From: UBA4971 sp029551185
Lineage (GTDB): Bacteria > Bacillota > SHA-98 > UBA4971
Reading direction: 5' to 3'
Length of the DNA: 64,000 bases
NCBI GenBank assembly: GCA_035593725.1
Contig: DAOSZN010000011.1
Span: forward strand, 7,859-71,858
In this document: one piece after another, positions 8,305 through 16,663 of the stretch
Layout of the letters: each line of letters starts with the position of its first letter
How positions within the stretch are numbered: the stretch's first letter is position 1
Program-made: the position numbers and the translations under genes
The notes under the pieces: model-generated
Seen by the model: the letters and a program-made list of their open reading frames with translations, nothing else
Database searches by the model: none
Told to the model about the DNA's origin: nothing

Positions 8305-9102
8305 TTAGCTGCGCCCTAACCTGTCAATGAAACGGAGTACAGAGTTTCCGTCAATGGCTTTTGAAAGGGAACGTCGTTCCGAGTAGATATGGACCAAGAT
8401 AAGGAATAGGAGCGCCAAGGCCTTCACAAAGACCGCAAGACGCGACGCGATCCAATAACCAAGCGCTGCTCCCAGTGGATTTGCGCCTGCGTCTCCCATC
8501 ATACATTCCTCGCTCAACTCATCATTTAGCGCTGCCAGTACGCCTCCGGCAAGCCCTACAGAAACCAGTCCGGCAGATGAATGATAGTCACCCAAAAGAA
8601 GCAGTGCCAAGATTATGGAAAAAGCCTTAATTGAACGGAGGGGCCGAAGGTCCAAGAGATTCATGAAGTTTGCAGCAAGACTTATTAAGGTGGCGTCAAA
8701 AACAAGTATGAACAAGGGCTTTGCGCCCCTTGAAACTGTGACGGAGACGAAAGCAAGGGACCATATGATCACAGCTTTAAGCAACCCTGTTGTCATTTGT
8801 CGCTCTTTTACGGAGGTTTTCACATGGCCGATTAAGCCCCTGGATGCATCTGAGCTGCATACATCGTCAATAAGGCCTACAAGTGAAGAGCCTACCACCA
8901 ATAGAAGGCATAAAAGAGCGCTCTGCGCTTTTAAGCTGGTGAATCCGTACAAAACTACGGCAATCATAGCAGCGAAGGAAGCGGAAGTGACGAAGATAAC
9001 CCCTGCTGAAGTCGGAATTTGCTTGCCTGAATAATTCTTGCGAACCAGTCCGGATAAGCCCAGCAATCTTAGGATTGGTTTTTTCATGAATCCGGCAAGC
9101 AA
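8305..9102 (-). CDS. MraY-like (GT4) polyprenyl-phosphate sugar-1-phosphate transferase
   Basis: A multi-spanning membrane protein of the MraY/WecA superfamily. It shows GLIDDVCSSD (Asp-Asp metal motif), NFMNLLDLRPLRSIKAF and MMGDAGANPLGAALGY. In the middle motif an RP(L/G)R sequence replaces the NLxDGxDGL of true MraY, as in a Gram-positive side branch; the substrate is unknown. The first ordinary start, TTG at 9102, has no SD and lies inside the first membrane helix. The frame stays open upstream to 9147, and AAGGAG sits 8 bases before an in-frame ACG at 9135, so the real protein may be about 11 residues longer. It is the last gene of the steA module. Confidence 0.75.
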   Translation of the reverse strand: MLAGFMKKPILRLLGLSGLVRKNYSGKQIPTSAGVIFVTSASFAAMIAVVLYGFTSLKAQSALLCLLLVVGSSLVGLIDDVCSSDASRGLIGHVKTSVKERQMTTGLLKAVIIWSLAFVSVTVSRGAKPLFILVFDATLISLAANFMNLLDLRPLRSIKAFSIILALLLLGDYHSSAGLVSVGLAGGVLAALNDELSEECMMGDAGANPLGAALGYWIASRLAVFVKALALLFLILVHIYSERRSLSKAIDGNSVLRFIDRLGRS

Positions 9103-9180
9103 AAATGAGATAATGCCGCATGTGAGTAAATCCGTGGAGATTTCTCCTTATGTTCCAAGTTTACACTCTAAATAGCCTGT

Positions 9181-9855
9181 TTAGTTGACACATCTTTCAG
9201 CGACAGCCTTCGCAACCCAGTAAAACTGGTGTGCTCTATGGGAAAACCCTGCTAAATTCCACCCTGTGACTCTATGTGCCATTTCACAGTCGACCTCGAG
9301 AATCCGCAAGCCTTGACGCAACGCGTCAATAGTAAGACCAACTTCTACTCCGAAACCCGGTGCAAAAGGCATAAGTCTGAGGAAGATAGGGCGTCTTGCG
9401 GCTCTCTGTCCGGAAAGAATTGAAGTCAACTCACTTTTGCAAAGCCGCCTTACACCCCAATAGGCTGTTGATTTCACAATGCCGAGACCTCTGGGCCTGA
9501 CGTTGGGAAGCTGCGGAAAACGCGCGACAGTCATATCAGCTTCGCAAGTCGCAATAGGTTCAATTAGCCTCGCAATCTCCCTCGCGGTTTCACCTATGTC
9601 AGCATCCAGAAAGACCACGATATCTCCTTGGGATTTCAGAGTTCCTTGCATTAGAGCAGCTCCCTTCCCCGCCCTTCGAGGCATCGGAATCACCGTGGCG
9701 CCTGCAGTTTGAGCTTTTCTTAGCGTGTCATCCCGGGAACAGTCGTCAACTACAATCACCTCGCCTACCTCAGAGGATGGTTGTGTCAATGCCAAGACTG
9801 TTGAGGTTATTCTCTCTTCTTCGTTGTAAGCTGGGATGACTACTGAGATCATCAT
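9181..9855 (-). CDS. Family 2 glycosyltransferase
   Basis: A 224-residue GT-A fold transferase. The N-terminus MISVVIPAYNEEERI, EVIVVDDCSRDDT, AGKGAALMQGTLKSQGD and VFLDADIGE (the DxD motif) are classic GT2 elements; the C-terminal part contains SGQRAARRPIFL and GFGVEVGLTIDAL, as in dolichyl-phosphate-sugar synthase-like proteins. There are no obvious membrane helices, so it is probably cytosolic and acts on a lipid-linked acceptor, consistent with the MraY-like transferase downstream. The start is one of two adjacent ATGs (9855 chosen) with GGAG upstream; it begins 7 bases after the preceding stop. The sugar is unknown. Confidence 0.85.
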   Translation of the reverse strand: MMISVVIPAYNEEERITSTVLALTQPSSEVGEVIVVDDCSRDDTLRKAQTAGATVIPMPRRAGKGAALMQGTLKSQGDIVVFLDADIGETAREIARLIEPIATCEADMTVARFPQLPNVRPRGLGIVKSTAYWGVRRLCKSELTSILSGQRAARRPIFLRLMPFAPGFGVEVGLTIDALRQGLRILEVDCEMAHRVTGWNLAGFSHRAHQFYWVAKAVAERCVN

Positions 9856-9862
9856 AGACTCG

Positions 9863-10705
9863 TCAGTCTCCGTCAATAATGTTGGCAAGCTGCTCAATTA
9901 GGGCAAAACGCCCCATCGGGGTATCCACCTGCTCTATTGTGGGTATGTCCTGACGTTGATATTCAGTAATGAAAGAAAAGTCCGCATTTCTCGATTCGGC
10001 AATAACAGCAGGCATACCTAGTTCTTGAAAGGCTTTAACAAGGGGGATATCCGTGTAGATAGGCGTATGGGCAGGATCTCTGCTGCCTCCGGCGATTATG
10101 ACTGCATCGCATATCGCTGTCTCGAAAAGGTCTATCTCGAGATACTCAGTTCGTAAGAGAGTATCAATTTCAGGCGAATACGAAGTTTTATCTTGAACAA
10201 CCAGTGCAGCAACAGAATCAGCGAGTTTTTGCCCTACCGTGCCACAGGAAGGCTTGCTAATACCGTAGACCGCGCCGAGCTCTTTAGCGTCTTCAGAGGT
10301 GACGGGTTCAAGTCGTTTTGTTACATAGACTACCTGGGTCACTCTTGCGCCTGCGTCTCTCAGCGAAGCTGTCACAGTAGCGGTTTCTTCATGTGACAAT
10401 CCTTGACCTGGCACTACCATAGCTATACGCTTTCCGTCCAGCCTACCGCAAATGAGTTTTGTCAGCGCCATTTCTCCGAAGGCTATCGAGTTTTCCAGCA
10501 AAGACTCGGTTCCTACAAGTTTTGCGTAAAGTGCTTCACGGTCTTTTCGAATCAAGGTGAATTCCGATTCAATTCTGTCAATGAGCGTTTGCTGATGCCT
10601 CACCAAGGTATCATCTTTTACTATGATGCTTCCTAGGAAGATTCCCAGACCTAATGCGAAGAATATCGCTACGGTCGAAGCAATATGGTGCCTGAAAGTT
10701 ATCAT
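9863..10705 (-). CDS. SteB/MctB-like envelope protein (annotated copper transporter family)
   Basis: A 280-residue protein: a short basic N-terminus, one membrane segment (ASTVAIFFALGLGIFLGSIIV), a coiled-coil region (HQQTLIDRIESEFTLIRKDREALYAKL) and an extracytoplasmic domain. This matches the MctB family, called a copper transporter in mycobacteria, whose corynebacterial member SteB works with SteA in cell division and wall hydrolysis. Its position directly after a steA homologue supports the SteB interpretation over copper transport. The start is ATG with AAGGAG 12 bases upstream; a TTG at 10756 would overlap steA but has no better SD. Confidence 0.75.
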   Translation of the reverse strand: MITFRHHIASTVAIFFALGLGIFLGSIIVKDDTLVRHQQTLIDRIESEFTLIRKDREALYAKLVGTESLLENSIAFGEMALTKLICGRLDGKRIAMVVPGQGLSHEETATVTASLRDAGARVTQVVYVTKRLEPVTSEDAKELGAVYGISKPSCGTVGQKLADSVAALVVQDKTSYSPEIDTLLRTEYLEIDLFETAICDAVIIAGGSRDPAHTPIYTDIPLVKAFQELGMPAVIAESRNADFSFITEYQRQDIPTIEQVDTPMGRFALIEQLANIIDGD

Positions 10706-10736
10706 TCTCTGCGCGCTCTCCTTATGCCCCTTTCTG

Positions 10737-11858
10737 TCAAACAGGCCAGGTTGCAAGCTTCAATTGCATAATGATGAGCCTCAGAAACTGCCTTATGATT
10801 TGGGACGCCGCTACACTGGTGGAGAGCGGAATAAGGCCGGCCAAGGCTACCTTGGCGACATCCTTGCCATGCGCGTTCCTATAAAGCTTGCTTATGCCTT
10901 TTGCGTCAATAAGGACTGACCCCACTTTCATTCGTACAAGAAAAGTGCTTGCCATTCCTTTACGCCCTTTGTCGAGAAAATCTTCGACTGACGAATGGCC
11001 TCCCACAATTACGATGAGTTCAGCGCCTTTCTCGTAGGCAAGCAGGAGTGCCAGGTCTTCACTGATCCCGGGGGCTTGACATTCCACTGCCTCAAGTCCG
11101 AGCTGCTTTAACCTGTCTCTTCCCGGGGATTCCCCATTGGGGTAAACGTGCACCAGAAGCTCAGAACCGTGTTTTAATGCCCGGTCGCTTGCGCTGTCCA
11201 TGTCCCCTATGATGATATGCGGTGCGATACCTAAACGCAAAAGCGTATCTGCAGCCCCGTCCACAGCGATGACAACAGGCCTCATTTCATCAATGTAAGG
11301 CCTGATTGCCCTAAGATCGTCATAGTATCCCCGTCCCCTCGCCACGACAAGGACATGTTTCTTGGCAATCTTTGTGCGAATGCGTGGGAAGCTGATGTCT
11401 CTTAAGATAATCGATCTTTCTTGCTTTGCATGTTCTATTGTGTTGAGAATGAATGCGTCAACGTGGTCAGATAGGCATGTTCTCGCCTCTTTCAATTTCT
11501 CCAAGACTTCGGCTTTGGTGACAATTATTCCTTGACAAACCGGCCTTCCGTTCTTCATTAATGTGTTGCCGGAGATCTCCACAATCTCCCCGTCCCTCAC
11601 AGTTTCCATCACCTTAGGTCCTACACGATCTAACAAACAAATCCCGGCATCGCATAGATGAAGCGGGCCAGGATTGTAATACTTGCCTGTAATGGAAGCT
11701 TTAACGTTGACGACTCCTCGAACCCCTGCTTGTATCAGCGCATCACAAGCTACCTGATCGATATCTTCGTGATCCAGAATTGCGATTTCCCCTCGACATA
11801 CGCGAGAGATAAGGCTTTTCGTTCTTCTGTCCAGTCTCGCTACGCCCTTGACCTTCAT
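10737..11858 (-). CDS. steA: SteA-like protein with thiamin-pyrophosphokinase-like fold (putative cytokinetic ring protein)
   Basis: A 373-residue protein resembling actinobacterial SteA. The N-terminal half (AILDHEDIDQVACDALIQAG, VVNVKASITGKYYNPGP) is family specific. The middle carries a thiamin-pyrophosphokinase-like region (VIAVDGAADTLLRLGIAPHIIIGDMDSAS), then PGISEDLALLLAYEKGA and VIVGGHSSVEDFLDKGR. A C-terminal hydrophobic segment (VALAGLIPLSTSVAASQIIRQFL) may anchor it. In Corynebacterium SteA pairs with SteB at the division site; a kinase activity is not expected. The start is ATG with AAAGGGTG upstream. It begins 164 bases after spo0A ends and heads the steA-steB-GT2-GT4 unit. Confidence 0.82.
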   Translation of the reverse strand: MKVKGVARLDRRTKSLISRVCRGEIAILDHEDIDQVACDALIQAGVRGVVNVKASITGKYYNPGPLHLCDAGICLLDRVGPKVMETVRDGEIVEISGNTLMKNGRPVCQGIIVTKAEVLEKLKEARTCLSDHVDAFILNTIEHAKQERSIILRDISFPRIRTKIAKKHVLVVARGRGYYDDLRAIRPYIDEMRPVVIAVDGAADTLLRLGIAPHIIIGDMDSASDRALKHGSELLVHVYPNGESPGRDRLKQLGLEAVECQAPGISEDLALLLAYEKGAELIVIVGGHSSVEDFLDKGRKGMASTFLVRMKVGSVLIDAKGISKLYRNAHGKDVAKVALAGLIPLSTSVAASQIIRQFLRLIIMQLKLATWPV

Positions 11859-11927
11859 CAAGTCACCCTTTGAAGGCCCTGGCGATGCCCTTCCTACGCT
11901 GCTACCTCCGGTTGGTCTCCTTCATAG

Positions 11928-11935
11928 ATAGTATG
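11928..11935 (-). promoter_or_regulatory. Candidate sporulation-sigma -10 element upstream of steA
   Basis: The minus strand reads CATACTAT about 70 bases before the steA ATG. This resembles the -10 boxes of sigma-E (CATACAnT) and sigma-G (CATnCTA). Upstream sequence GGAATGATAAAG gives only a weak -35 match, so the call rests mainly on the -10 element. Confidence 0.25.
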
Positions 11936-12021
11936 TATTACCTGAAACTTTATCATTCCATCGTGTATCCGGATCCGACTTTGGATAAATCACTCAATTA
12001 TGAGAACGTTGGGAAATGAAC

Positions 12022-12876
12022 CTAACTTGCTCTGATATCAAGGCGAATCTTATCAGCTATTCTGGCAATAAAAGCAGAGTTTGTGGGTTTTCCTTTTTCG
12101 CTGCTGACTGTGTATCCAAATAAGCTGTTTAAGAGTTCGATATTTCCTCTGGTCCAAGCGATTTCTATCGCATGTCTGATAGCCCGTTCCACTCTTGCTG
12201 CGGTAGTATCAAATATCTCAGCTACGCGCGGATACAGTTCCTTCGTGACACTGTTTAAGAGGGTAGGTTCACCTATTACAAGGATGATCGCTTCTCTGAT
12301 GTAAGTGTAACCCCTGATATTCGCAGGAATTCCCATATCATGGATAAGTCTTGTCACCTCTGAATGAAGATCCCTTGGGGGAGGAACGTAGTCTACTGTC
12401 TTTCTTCCTTTAATTTCTTGTGGTGACGACATTACTTGGCGTATCCTGTCTGCCAATGTTTGAACGTCAAAGGGTTTTACAACGTAGTAGTCTGCTCCCA
12501 TCTCAGTAAGTTGCTGTATTATTCGCTCTTGGCCCAGGGCAGTGAGAACCACGAATCTTGGCTGATGGTTTGAATGCTGTTCAGAAAGGCGCTCAAGCAC
12601 TCCCACACCGTCCAAGTGAGGCATGATAATGTCAAGAACCACAACATCAGGCTCCAACTCTGATATCTTCCTTAGAGCCTCAATGCCGTCATATGCCACC
12701 CCAACCACTGACATATCAGACTGTGAATTAAGAAATCCTTTTAAGAGATCACACAAATCATGGTTATCATCAACTATTAGAACACGTGTAGCGCCCTGTC
12801 CCATGATACCACCCCAATCAATACTCCTTGGATTAGAGACTGTGTCGACTTCCCTGACGCCGTATGAATTCGCCAT
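12022..12876 (-). CDS. spo0A: Sporulation master response regulator Spo0A
   Basis: Spo0A, the phosphorelay-controlled regulator that starts sporulation. The receiver domain has VLIVDDNHDL (acidic pocket), the phospho-acceptor Asp in DVVVLDIIMPHLDG, VLTA and the conserved Lys in YYVVKPFD. The C-terminal Spo0A domain contains IPANIRGYTYIREAI, KELYPRVAEIF, TAARVERAIRHAIEIAW and PTNSAFIARIADKIRL, the DNA-recognition and sigma-contact part. The start has an AGGAGGAG 11 bases upstream; this gives about 25 extra residues before the receiver domain compared with usual Spo0A. An internal ATG (12804, MGQGATRVLIVDD) would give a normal length. It follows spoIVB as in Bacillus. Confidence 0.97.
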   Translation of the reverse strand: MANSYGVREVDTVSNPRSIDWGGIMGQGATRVLIVDDNHDLCDLLKGFLNSQSDMSVVGVAYDGIEALRKISELEPDVVVLDIIMPHLDGVGVLERLSEQHSNHQPRFVVLTALGQERIIQQLTEMGADYYVVKPFDVQTLADRIRQVMSSPQEIKGRKTVDYVPPPRDLHSEVTRLIHDMGIPANIRGYTYIREAIILVIGEPTLLNSVTKELYPRVAEIFDTTAARVERAIRHAIEIAWTRGNIELLNSLFGYTVSSEKGKPTNSAFIARIADKIRLDIRAS

Positions 12877-12942
12877 CTCATAGCGAACTCCTCCTGAATT
12901 GCCAAAAATCCCACAATTGTCTTAACCTACTGTGTAATGAGA

Positions 12943-14316
12943 CTATCGTGATAATGCCGGTTGATCCAAGATTCCTAAGTATTCATCCTGAGGCAGCATG
13001 AAACCTGCGTCTCGCACAAGCCACTCAGCAAGAACGCCGTATCCTCTCGTCTGATCTGATACAAACACATGGGTCAATACGCCTGCCAGCTTGTTGTTTT
13101 GGATGATGGGACTGCCTGACATGCCTTGCACTATGCCACCGGTCATTGACAGTAGGCGCGGATCAGTGACTCGAACCACTAATCCTTTGATTTGAGGGCT
13201 TGTTTGGCGTGTTACCCGCTGAATTTCCACCTGAAATTGCTCTATTCTGTCTTCTTGTAAGACTGTATAAAGGTAGGCAGGGCCGGGCACAACTTCGTCT
13301 GCAAGGGCTACGGGAATCGGTTCCGAAAAATGAGGATTGACAGGCTTAGTATTGAGTCTGCCGAAAATACCGAATTTTGTATTACGCTCTATTGTTCCGA
13401 TTATGTCTTCTTCTCCGCTGAAACTACCTATTTTCTCTCCTGGCTGGCCATGGCTGCCCTGGTGAATACCGAGAATTTGAGCGGTAACTATCATGCCGCT
13501 GGTTACATCCATCTCCCTATTGGTAGAGACATCTGTAATTACGTGCCCTAGTGCACAGTAAAGACCTGATGTAGGATGGTAAAAAGACAGAGTGCCTACG
13601 CCGGCGGCATTTTCTCGAACCCATATGCCCAATCTATAATAGGTTTCCTTTTCGCCTATGGATACCTCAGCCTCATCGGACAGGCTTTCATCATAGACAG
13701 GAACCGGCTTCAGCCTCACCGTAATTTTCTTGGAATTGCGTAGGATGTTGAGTTCTGCTTGCCTACCGCTTCTGCCGATGTCGTCTATTGTGCGTTCTAC
13801 CTGCGATTTGCTGTTGATAGCTTGTCCATTGATGCGAAGAATAACATCTCCAACCTCTATACCTGCTTCACGTGCAGGATAGTGCCAGCTGCCGTCAGGC
13901 CCGATTATGGGATAATGCCCTATCACCACGACGCCTCCGGAAGGCAGCAGAACCCCAATGGAGTGGCCTCCGGGAAACACCCGGACCTCCGGAACCACGC
14001 TGACAATCATTCGCTTGAGTGGGATCAAATCCCAGAGACGCACTTCGAGGCTGCTTTCGCCTTGACTTAAGGAAACAAGCTTTACTCCGCCGTTAAAAGG
14101 TAAGAGCTCCAGGCCTGAGGTGGTTGTGCGTAAGTCAAGGGGCCGGCCTAGTTGAATCTCCTTGGTATTCCCTTCAATAAGTGTGATTCTGCCCGGTATT
14201 CCGCCAACGGTGAGGAAATAAGCAGCAAGACATACCAGTGCAAGCACTATGAATCTCTGGATAAGTTGAATTCCAAAATGCGGATTTTTCTTATTCGGCG
14301 GTTGATGCAGCCCCAA
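12943..14316 (-). CDS. spoIVB: SpoIVB serine peptidase (S55)
   Basis: A 457-residue sporulation signalling protease. An N-terminal membrane segment (FIVLALVCLAAYFLTVGGI) is followed by a PDZ domain (about residues 130-205: GVVVIGHYPI, EVGDVILRINGQAINS) and the S55 peptidase domain. The catalytic His lies in CALGHVITD and the Ser in IVQGMSGSPII. SpoIVB is made in the forespore and triggers pro-sigma-K processing; sigK lies about 11 kb away. The start is TTG with AGGGG 10 bases upstream; no better start exists before the membrane segment. It lies 66 bases upstream of spo0A, the conserved Bacillota order. Confidence 0.95.
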   Translation of the reverse strand: MGLHQPPNKKNPHFGIQLIQRFIVLALVCLAAYFLTVGGIPGRITLIEGNTKEIQLGRPLDLRTTTSGLELLPFNGGVKLVSLSQGESSLEVRLWDLIPLKRMIVSVVPEVRVFPGGHSIGVLLPSGGVVVIGHYPIIGPDGSWHYPAREAGIEVGDVILRINGQAINSKSQVERTIDDIGRSGRQAELNILRNSKKITVRLKPVPVYDESLSDEAEVSIGEKETYYRLGIWVRENAAGVGTLSFYHPTSGLYCALGHVITDVSTNREMDVTSGMIVTAQILGIHQGSHGQPGEKIGSFSGEEDIIGTIERNTKFGIFGRLNTKPVNPHFSEPIPVALADEVVPGPAYLYTVLQEDRIEQFQVEIQRVTRQTSPQIKGLVVRVTDPRLLSMTGGIVQGMSGSPIIQNNKLAGVLTHVFVSDQTRGYGVLAEWLVRDAGFMLPQDEYLGILDQPALSR

Positions 14317-14374
14317 ACCTCATCTACCCCTAACACAACATGAATCAACGTAAGTAATGACAGCCCTATACAGT

Positions 14375-14406
14375 GTTAAGGAGACTGCTTTCCGCGCCTC
14401 CTTAAC
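14375..14406 (-). other. Inverted repeat between rsmB and spoIVB
   Basis: GTTAAGGAG (14375-14383) and CTCCTTAAC (14398-14406) are exact complements with a 14-base loop. It lies in the 216-base gap after rsmB and before spoIVB. No T-run follows on the minus strand, so it is either a weak terminator of the rsmB operon or a control element in the spoIVB leader. Nothing else recognisable is in the gap. Confidence 0.4.
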
Positions 14407-14532
14407 TCGTAAGTCGTAAGTTCCGACATTACCCTGCCCGTAATTGCTGTTTTTATGCCGTTCAAACTTTTCATGGGGTGTTGCAGGTTGCAAACTAAGA
14501 CAAGGGTGGGCTAAACTGTAATGAAATGATAA

Positions 14533-15894
14533 TTAGCGTCTTATCAAGCGAGCTATGAAAAAGCCGTCAATCCGATGGATATGAGGATAAGTATTCACGT
14601 ATGGCTTCCCCTGTTCCTGAAAGGCTGTTTTGAATCCGACTGGAAGATAAGGTTGAACATTTTCCACTGAAAACTCAGGATGTTCCGAGACGAAATCAGA
14701 TATCAGCTCTGAGTTCTCCTCCGGCTCAATACTGCAGGTGCTGAAGACTAAAACTCCGCCTGATTTTACCTGATGTGCTGCAGATTCCAGGAGTTCCCTC
14801 TGGAGGACTACGAGGCGTTCTAAGTCTTCCTCCGTCCTTTGCCATCTGAGATCCGCTCGTCGCCTGAGAACGCCTGTTCCTGAACAAGGCGCATCTAAGA
14901 GCACTTTATCAAACTCTATAGCCTTAATATCCTCAGGCAAGTTGCGGCTGTCACACAGTACGGGTCTGACTGAGGAGATTCCCAGTCGTTCAAGATTGCT
15001 CTTAATGAATTCCAATCGATGGTCATAGGCATCACACGCTATAATCTTGCCTCTATCTTCCATAAGTTGTGCTATGTGGGTAGTCTTGCCACCGGGAGCT
15101 GCTGCTACATCCAGCACACACTCATTCGGCTCAGGCGCAAGCGCGTGTGCTACCAGCATGGACGCTATGTCTTGGGCAAAAAACATACCTTTTAAATATA
15201 ACTCATGGCCGAACAGGTTTCCTGTATTTCGGACTTCTATCCCTTCGTCAACCAGATGAGACGGATGCGCCTCAAAACCTCCTAGGCCAAGTTCCTTAAC
15301 GAGCGCATCTCTTGTGGTTTTTAGGGTGTTAGTCCTGACAGTCAGCGGAGCTTCTTCGTTGTTAGCCTGACAAAGCCTTATAGTCTCCTCATCTCCGAAT
15401 CTCTTGATCCATCTGGATACTAACCATTCGGGATGAGAATACTTCAGTGATATGTACGACACCTCATCGTAAACAGGGTCGGGAAACCGGATTGCATCCG
15501 GCTTTCTTAGAAAAGACCTGAGAACTGCGTTGACAAACCCTGCACTGCCGATGTGGGCATACTTCTTTGCCAAGGCAACGGATTCCGAAACCGCTGCATG
15601 TTTTGGAATCCGCTCCAGGTAGGAAATCTGATATACACCAAGTCTAAGTGTATTCCTTGTAACGGGATCCATTTTCCGAACAGGCCTTGTTGAAAAAGTT
15701 TCAATGATATGGTCAATAGTCTTTCTGTGCTTTGTGACCCCAAGAATCAGTTCTGTACAAAAGGCGCGATCTCGTAATGCGAGATCGCCGGAGTCTAAGA
15801 TTCGGTTTCTTGCCTGCCGGGCATAGGAATCCTTTTCGTCAATTTCTATTAATGCCCGGAGCGCAGACTCTCTCGCACTTTCCGGACTTGCCAT
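14533..15894 (-). CDS. rsmB: 16S rRNA (cytosine-967 C5)-methyltransferase RsmB
   Basis: A 453-residue SAM-dependent rRNA methyltransferase. The N-terminal NusB-like RNA-binding domain (ARESALRALIEID, DRAFCTELILGVTKHRKTID) spans about residues 1-130; the C-terminal Rossmann domain has VLDVAAAPGGKTTHIAQLM (SAM binding), VLLDAPCSGTGVLRR (catalytic Cys motif PCSG) and LVFSTCSIEPEEN (second Cys). The start is one of two adjacent ATGs; I take the one 7 bases after GGGAGG. It is the last gene of the priA-def-fmt-yugP-rsmB cluster. Confidence 0.95.
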   Translation of the reverse strand: MASPESARESALRALIEIDEKDSYARQARNRILDSGDLALRDRAFCTELILGVTKHRKTIDHIIETFSTRPVRKMDPVTRNTLRLGVYQISYLERIPKHAAVSESVALAKKYAHIGSAGFVNAVLRSFLRKPDAIRFPDPVYDEVSYISLKYSHPEWLVSRWIKRFGDEETIRLCQANNEEAPLTVRTNTLKTTRDALVKELGLGGFEAHPSHLVDEGIEVRNTGNLFGHELYLKGMFFAQDIASMLVAHALAPEPNECVLDVAAAPGGKTTHIAQLMEDRGKIIACDAYDHRLEFIKSNLERLGISSVRPVLCDSRNLPEDIKAIEFDKVLLDAPCSGTGVLRRRADLRWQRTEEDLERLVVLQRELLESAAHQVKSGGVLVFSTCSIEPEENSELISDFVSEHPEFSVENVQPYLPVGFKTAFQEQGKPYVNTYPHIHRIDGFFIARLIRR

Positions 15895-15921
15895 CATGAC
15901 GCCTCCCAAGAGGAAGCCTGA

Positions 15922-16614
15922 CTACTCGCGTCTGTTCCCTCGTAGTATCAACAATCTAAGCAGTTGAGTCAAGGCTACGGCAGTTGCTGCCAGATATGTC
16001 ATACCTGCTGCATTTAAGACTTCCTTAGTTTTAGGAAGCTCGTCTTGGGTAATATATCCGCCTTGAGCAAGTAAGGCCAAAGCCCTTCTACTGGCATCAT
16101 ACTCGACAGGAAGAGTAACAATGGAGAACGTGACCGCTGCAATGAAAAGCCAGATCCCCAGTGTCATTAACCAGCTTAAGCCTACTTCAGAAAAAACCAA
16201 TCCTATCATGAACAGTGGAAAAGCGAGTTTGGAACCAAAGGACGCAACAGGCACAAGACTGGACCTTATAGCTAGCGGTACATAGTTTTCATCGTGCTGA
16301 ATGGCATGGCCTGCTTCGTGAGCAGCCACCCCAAGAGCGGCCAATGAATTGCTTCCATAGACCTGTGGCGACAGCCTGAGGATTTTCACACGGGGGTCGT
16401 AGTGATCCTGAAGCATACCTGGAATCTGCTGAATTTTGACATGGCTAAGTCCGCTTCTGTCAAGTATGTCCCGGGCTACTTCCGCGCCTGTCGCTCCGCT
16501 CTTTGCCCGTACTCTTGAGTAAGAGTTAAATGCCCTTTGCACCCGCGCTTGCGCCCACATGGCAAACAATAATGCAGGAAATATCAGGATATATGTCGGG
16601 TCATAGAAGAACAT
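15922..16614 (-). CDS. YugP-type membrane zinc metallopeptidase
   Basis: A 230-residue integral membrane protein of the Zn_peptidase_2 (YugP) family. The zinc motif HEAGH is at residues 99-103, just after the characteristic LRLSPQVYGSNSLAALGVAA. Hydrophobic segments lie at the N-terminus (YILIFPALLFAMW), at about 125-180 as two helices, and at the C-terminus. The start is ATG with AAAGGAGGG 8 bases upstream. The gene sits between fmt and rsmB, a common Bacillota position. The substrate of this family is not known. Confidence 0.9.
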   Translation of the reverse strand: MFFYDPTYILIFPALLFAMWAQARVQRAFNSYSRVRAKSGATGAEVARDILDRSGLSHVKIQQIPGMLQDHYDPRVKILRLSPQVYGSNSLAALGVAAHEAGHAIQHDENYVPLAIRSSLVPVASFGSKLAFPLFMIGLVFSEVGLSWLMTLGIWLFIAAVTFSIVTLPVEYDASRRALALLAQGGYITQDELPKTKEVLNAAGMTYLAATAVALTQLLRLLILRGNRRE

Positions 16615-16663
16615 CGACCCATCCCTCCTTTATACAAAGTAATATTTAATGATCCGAAAAGCC

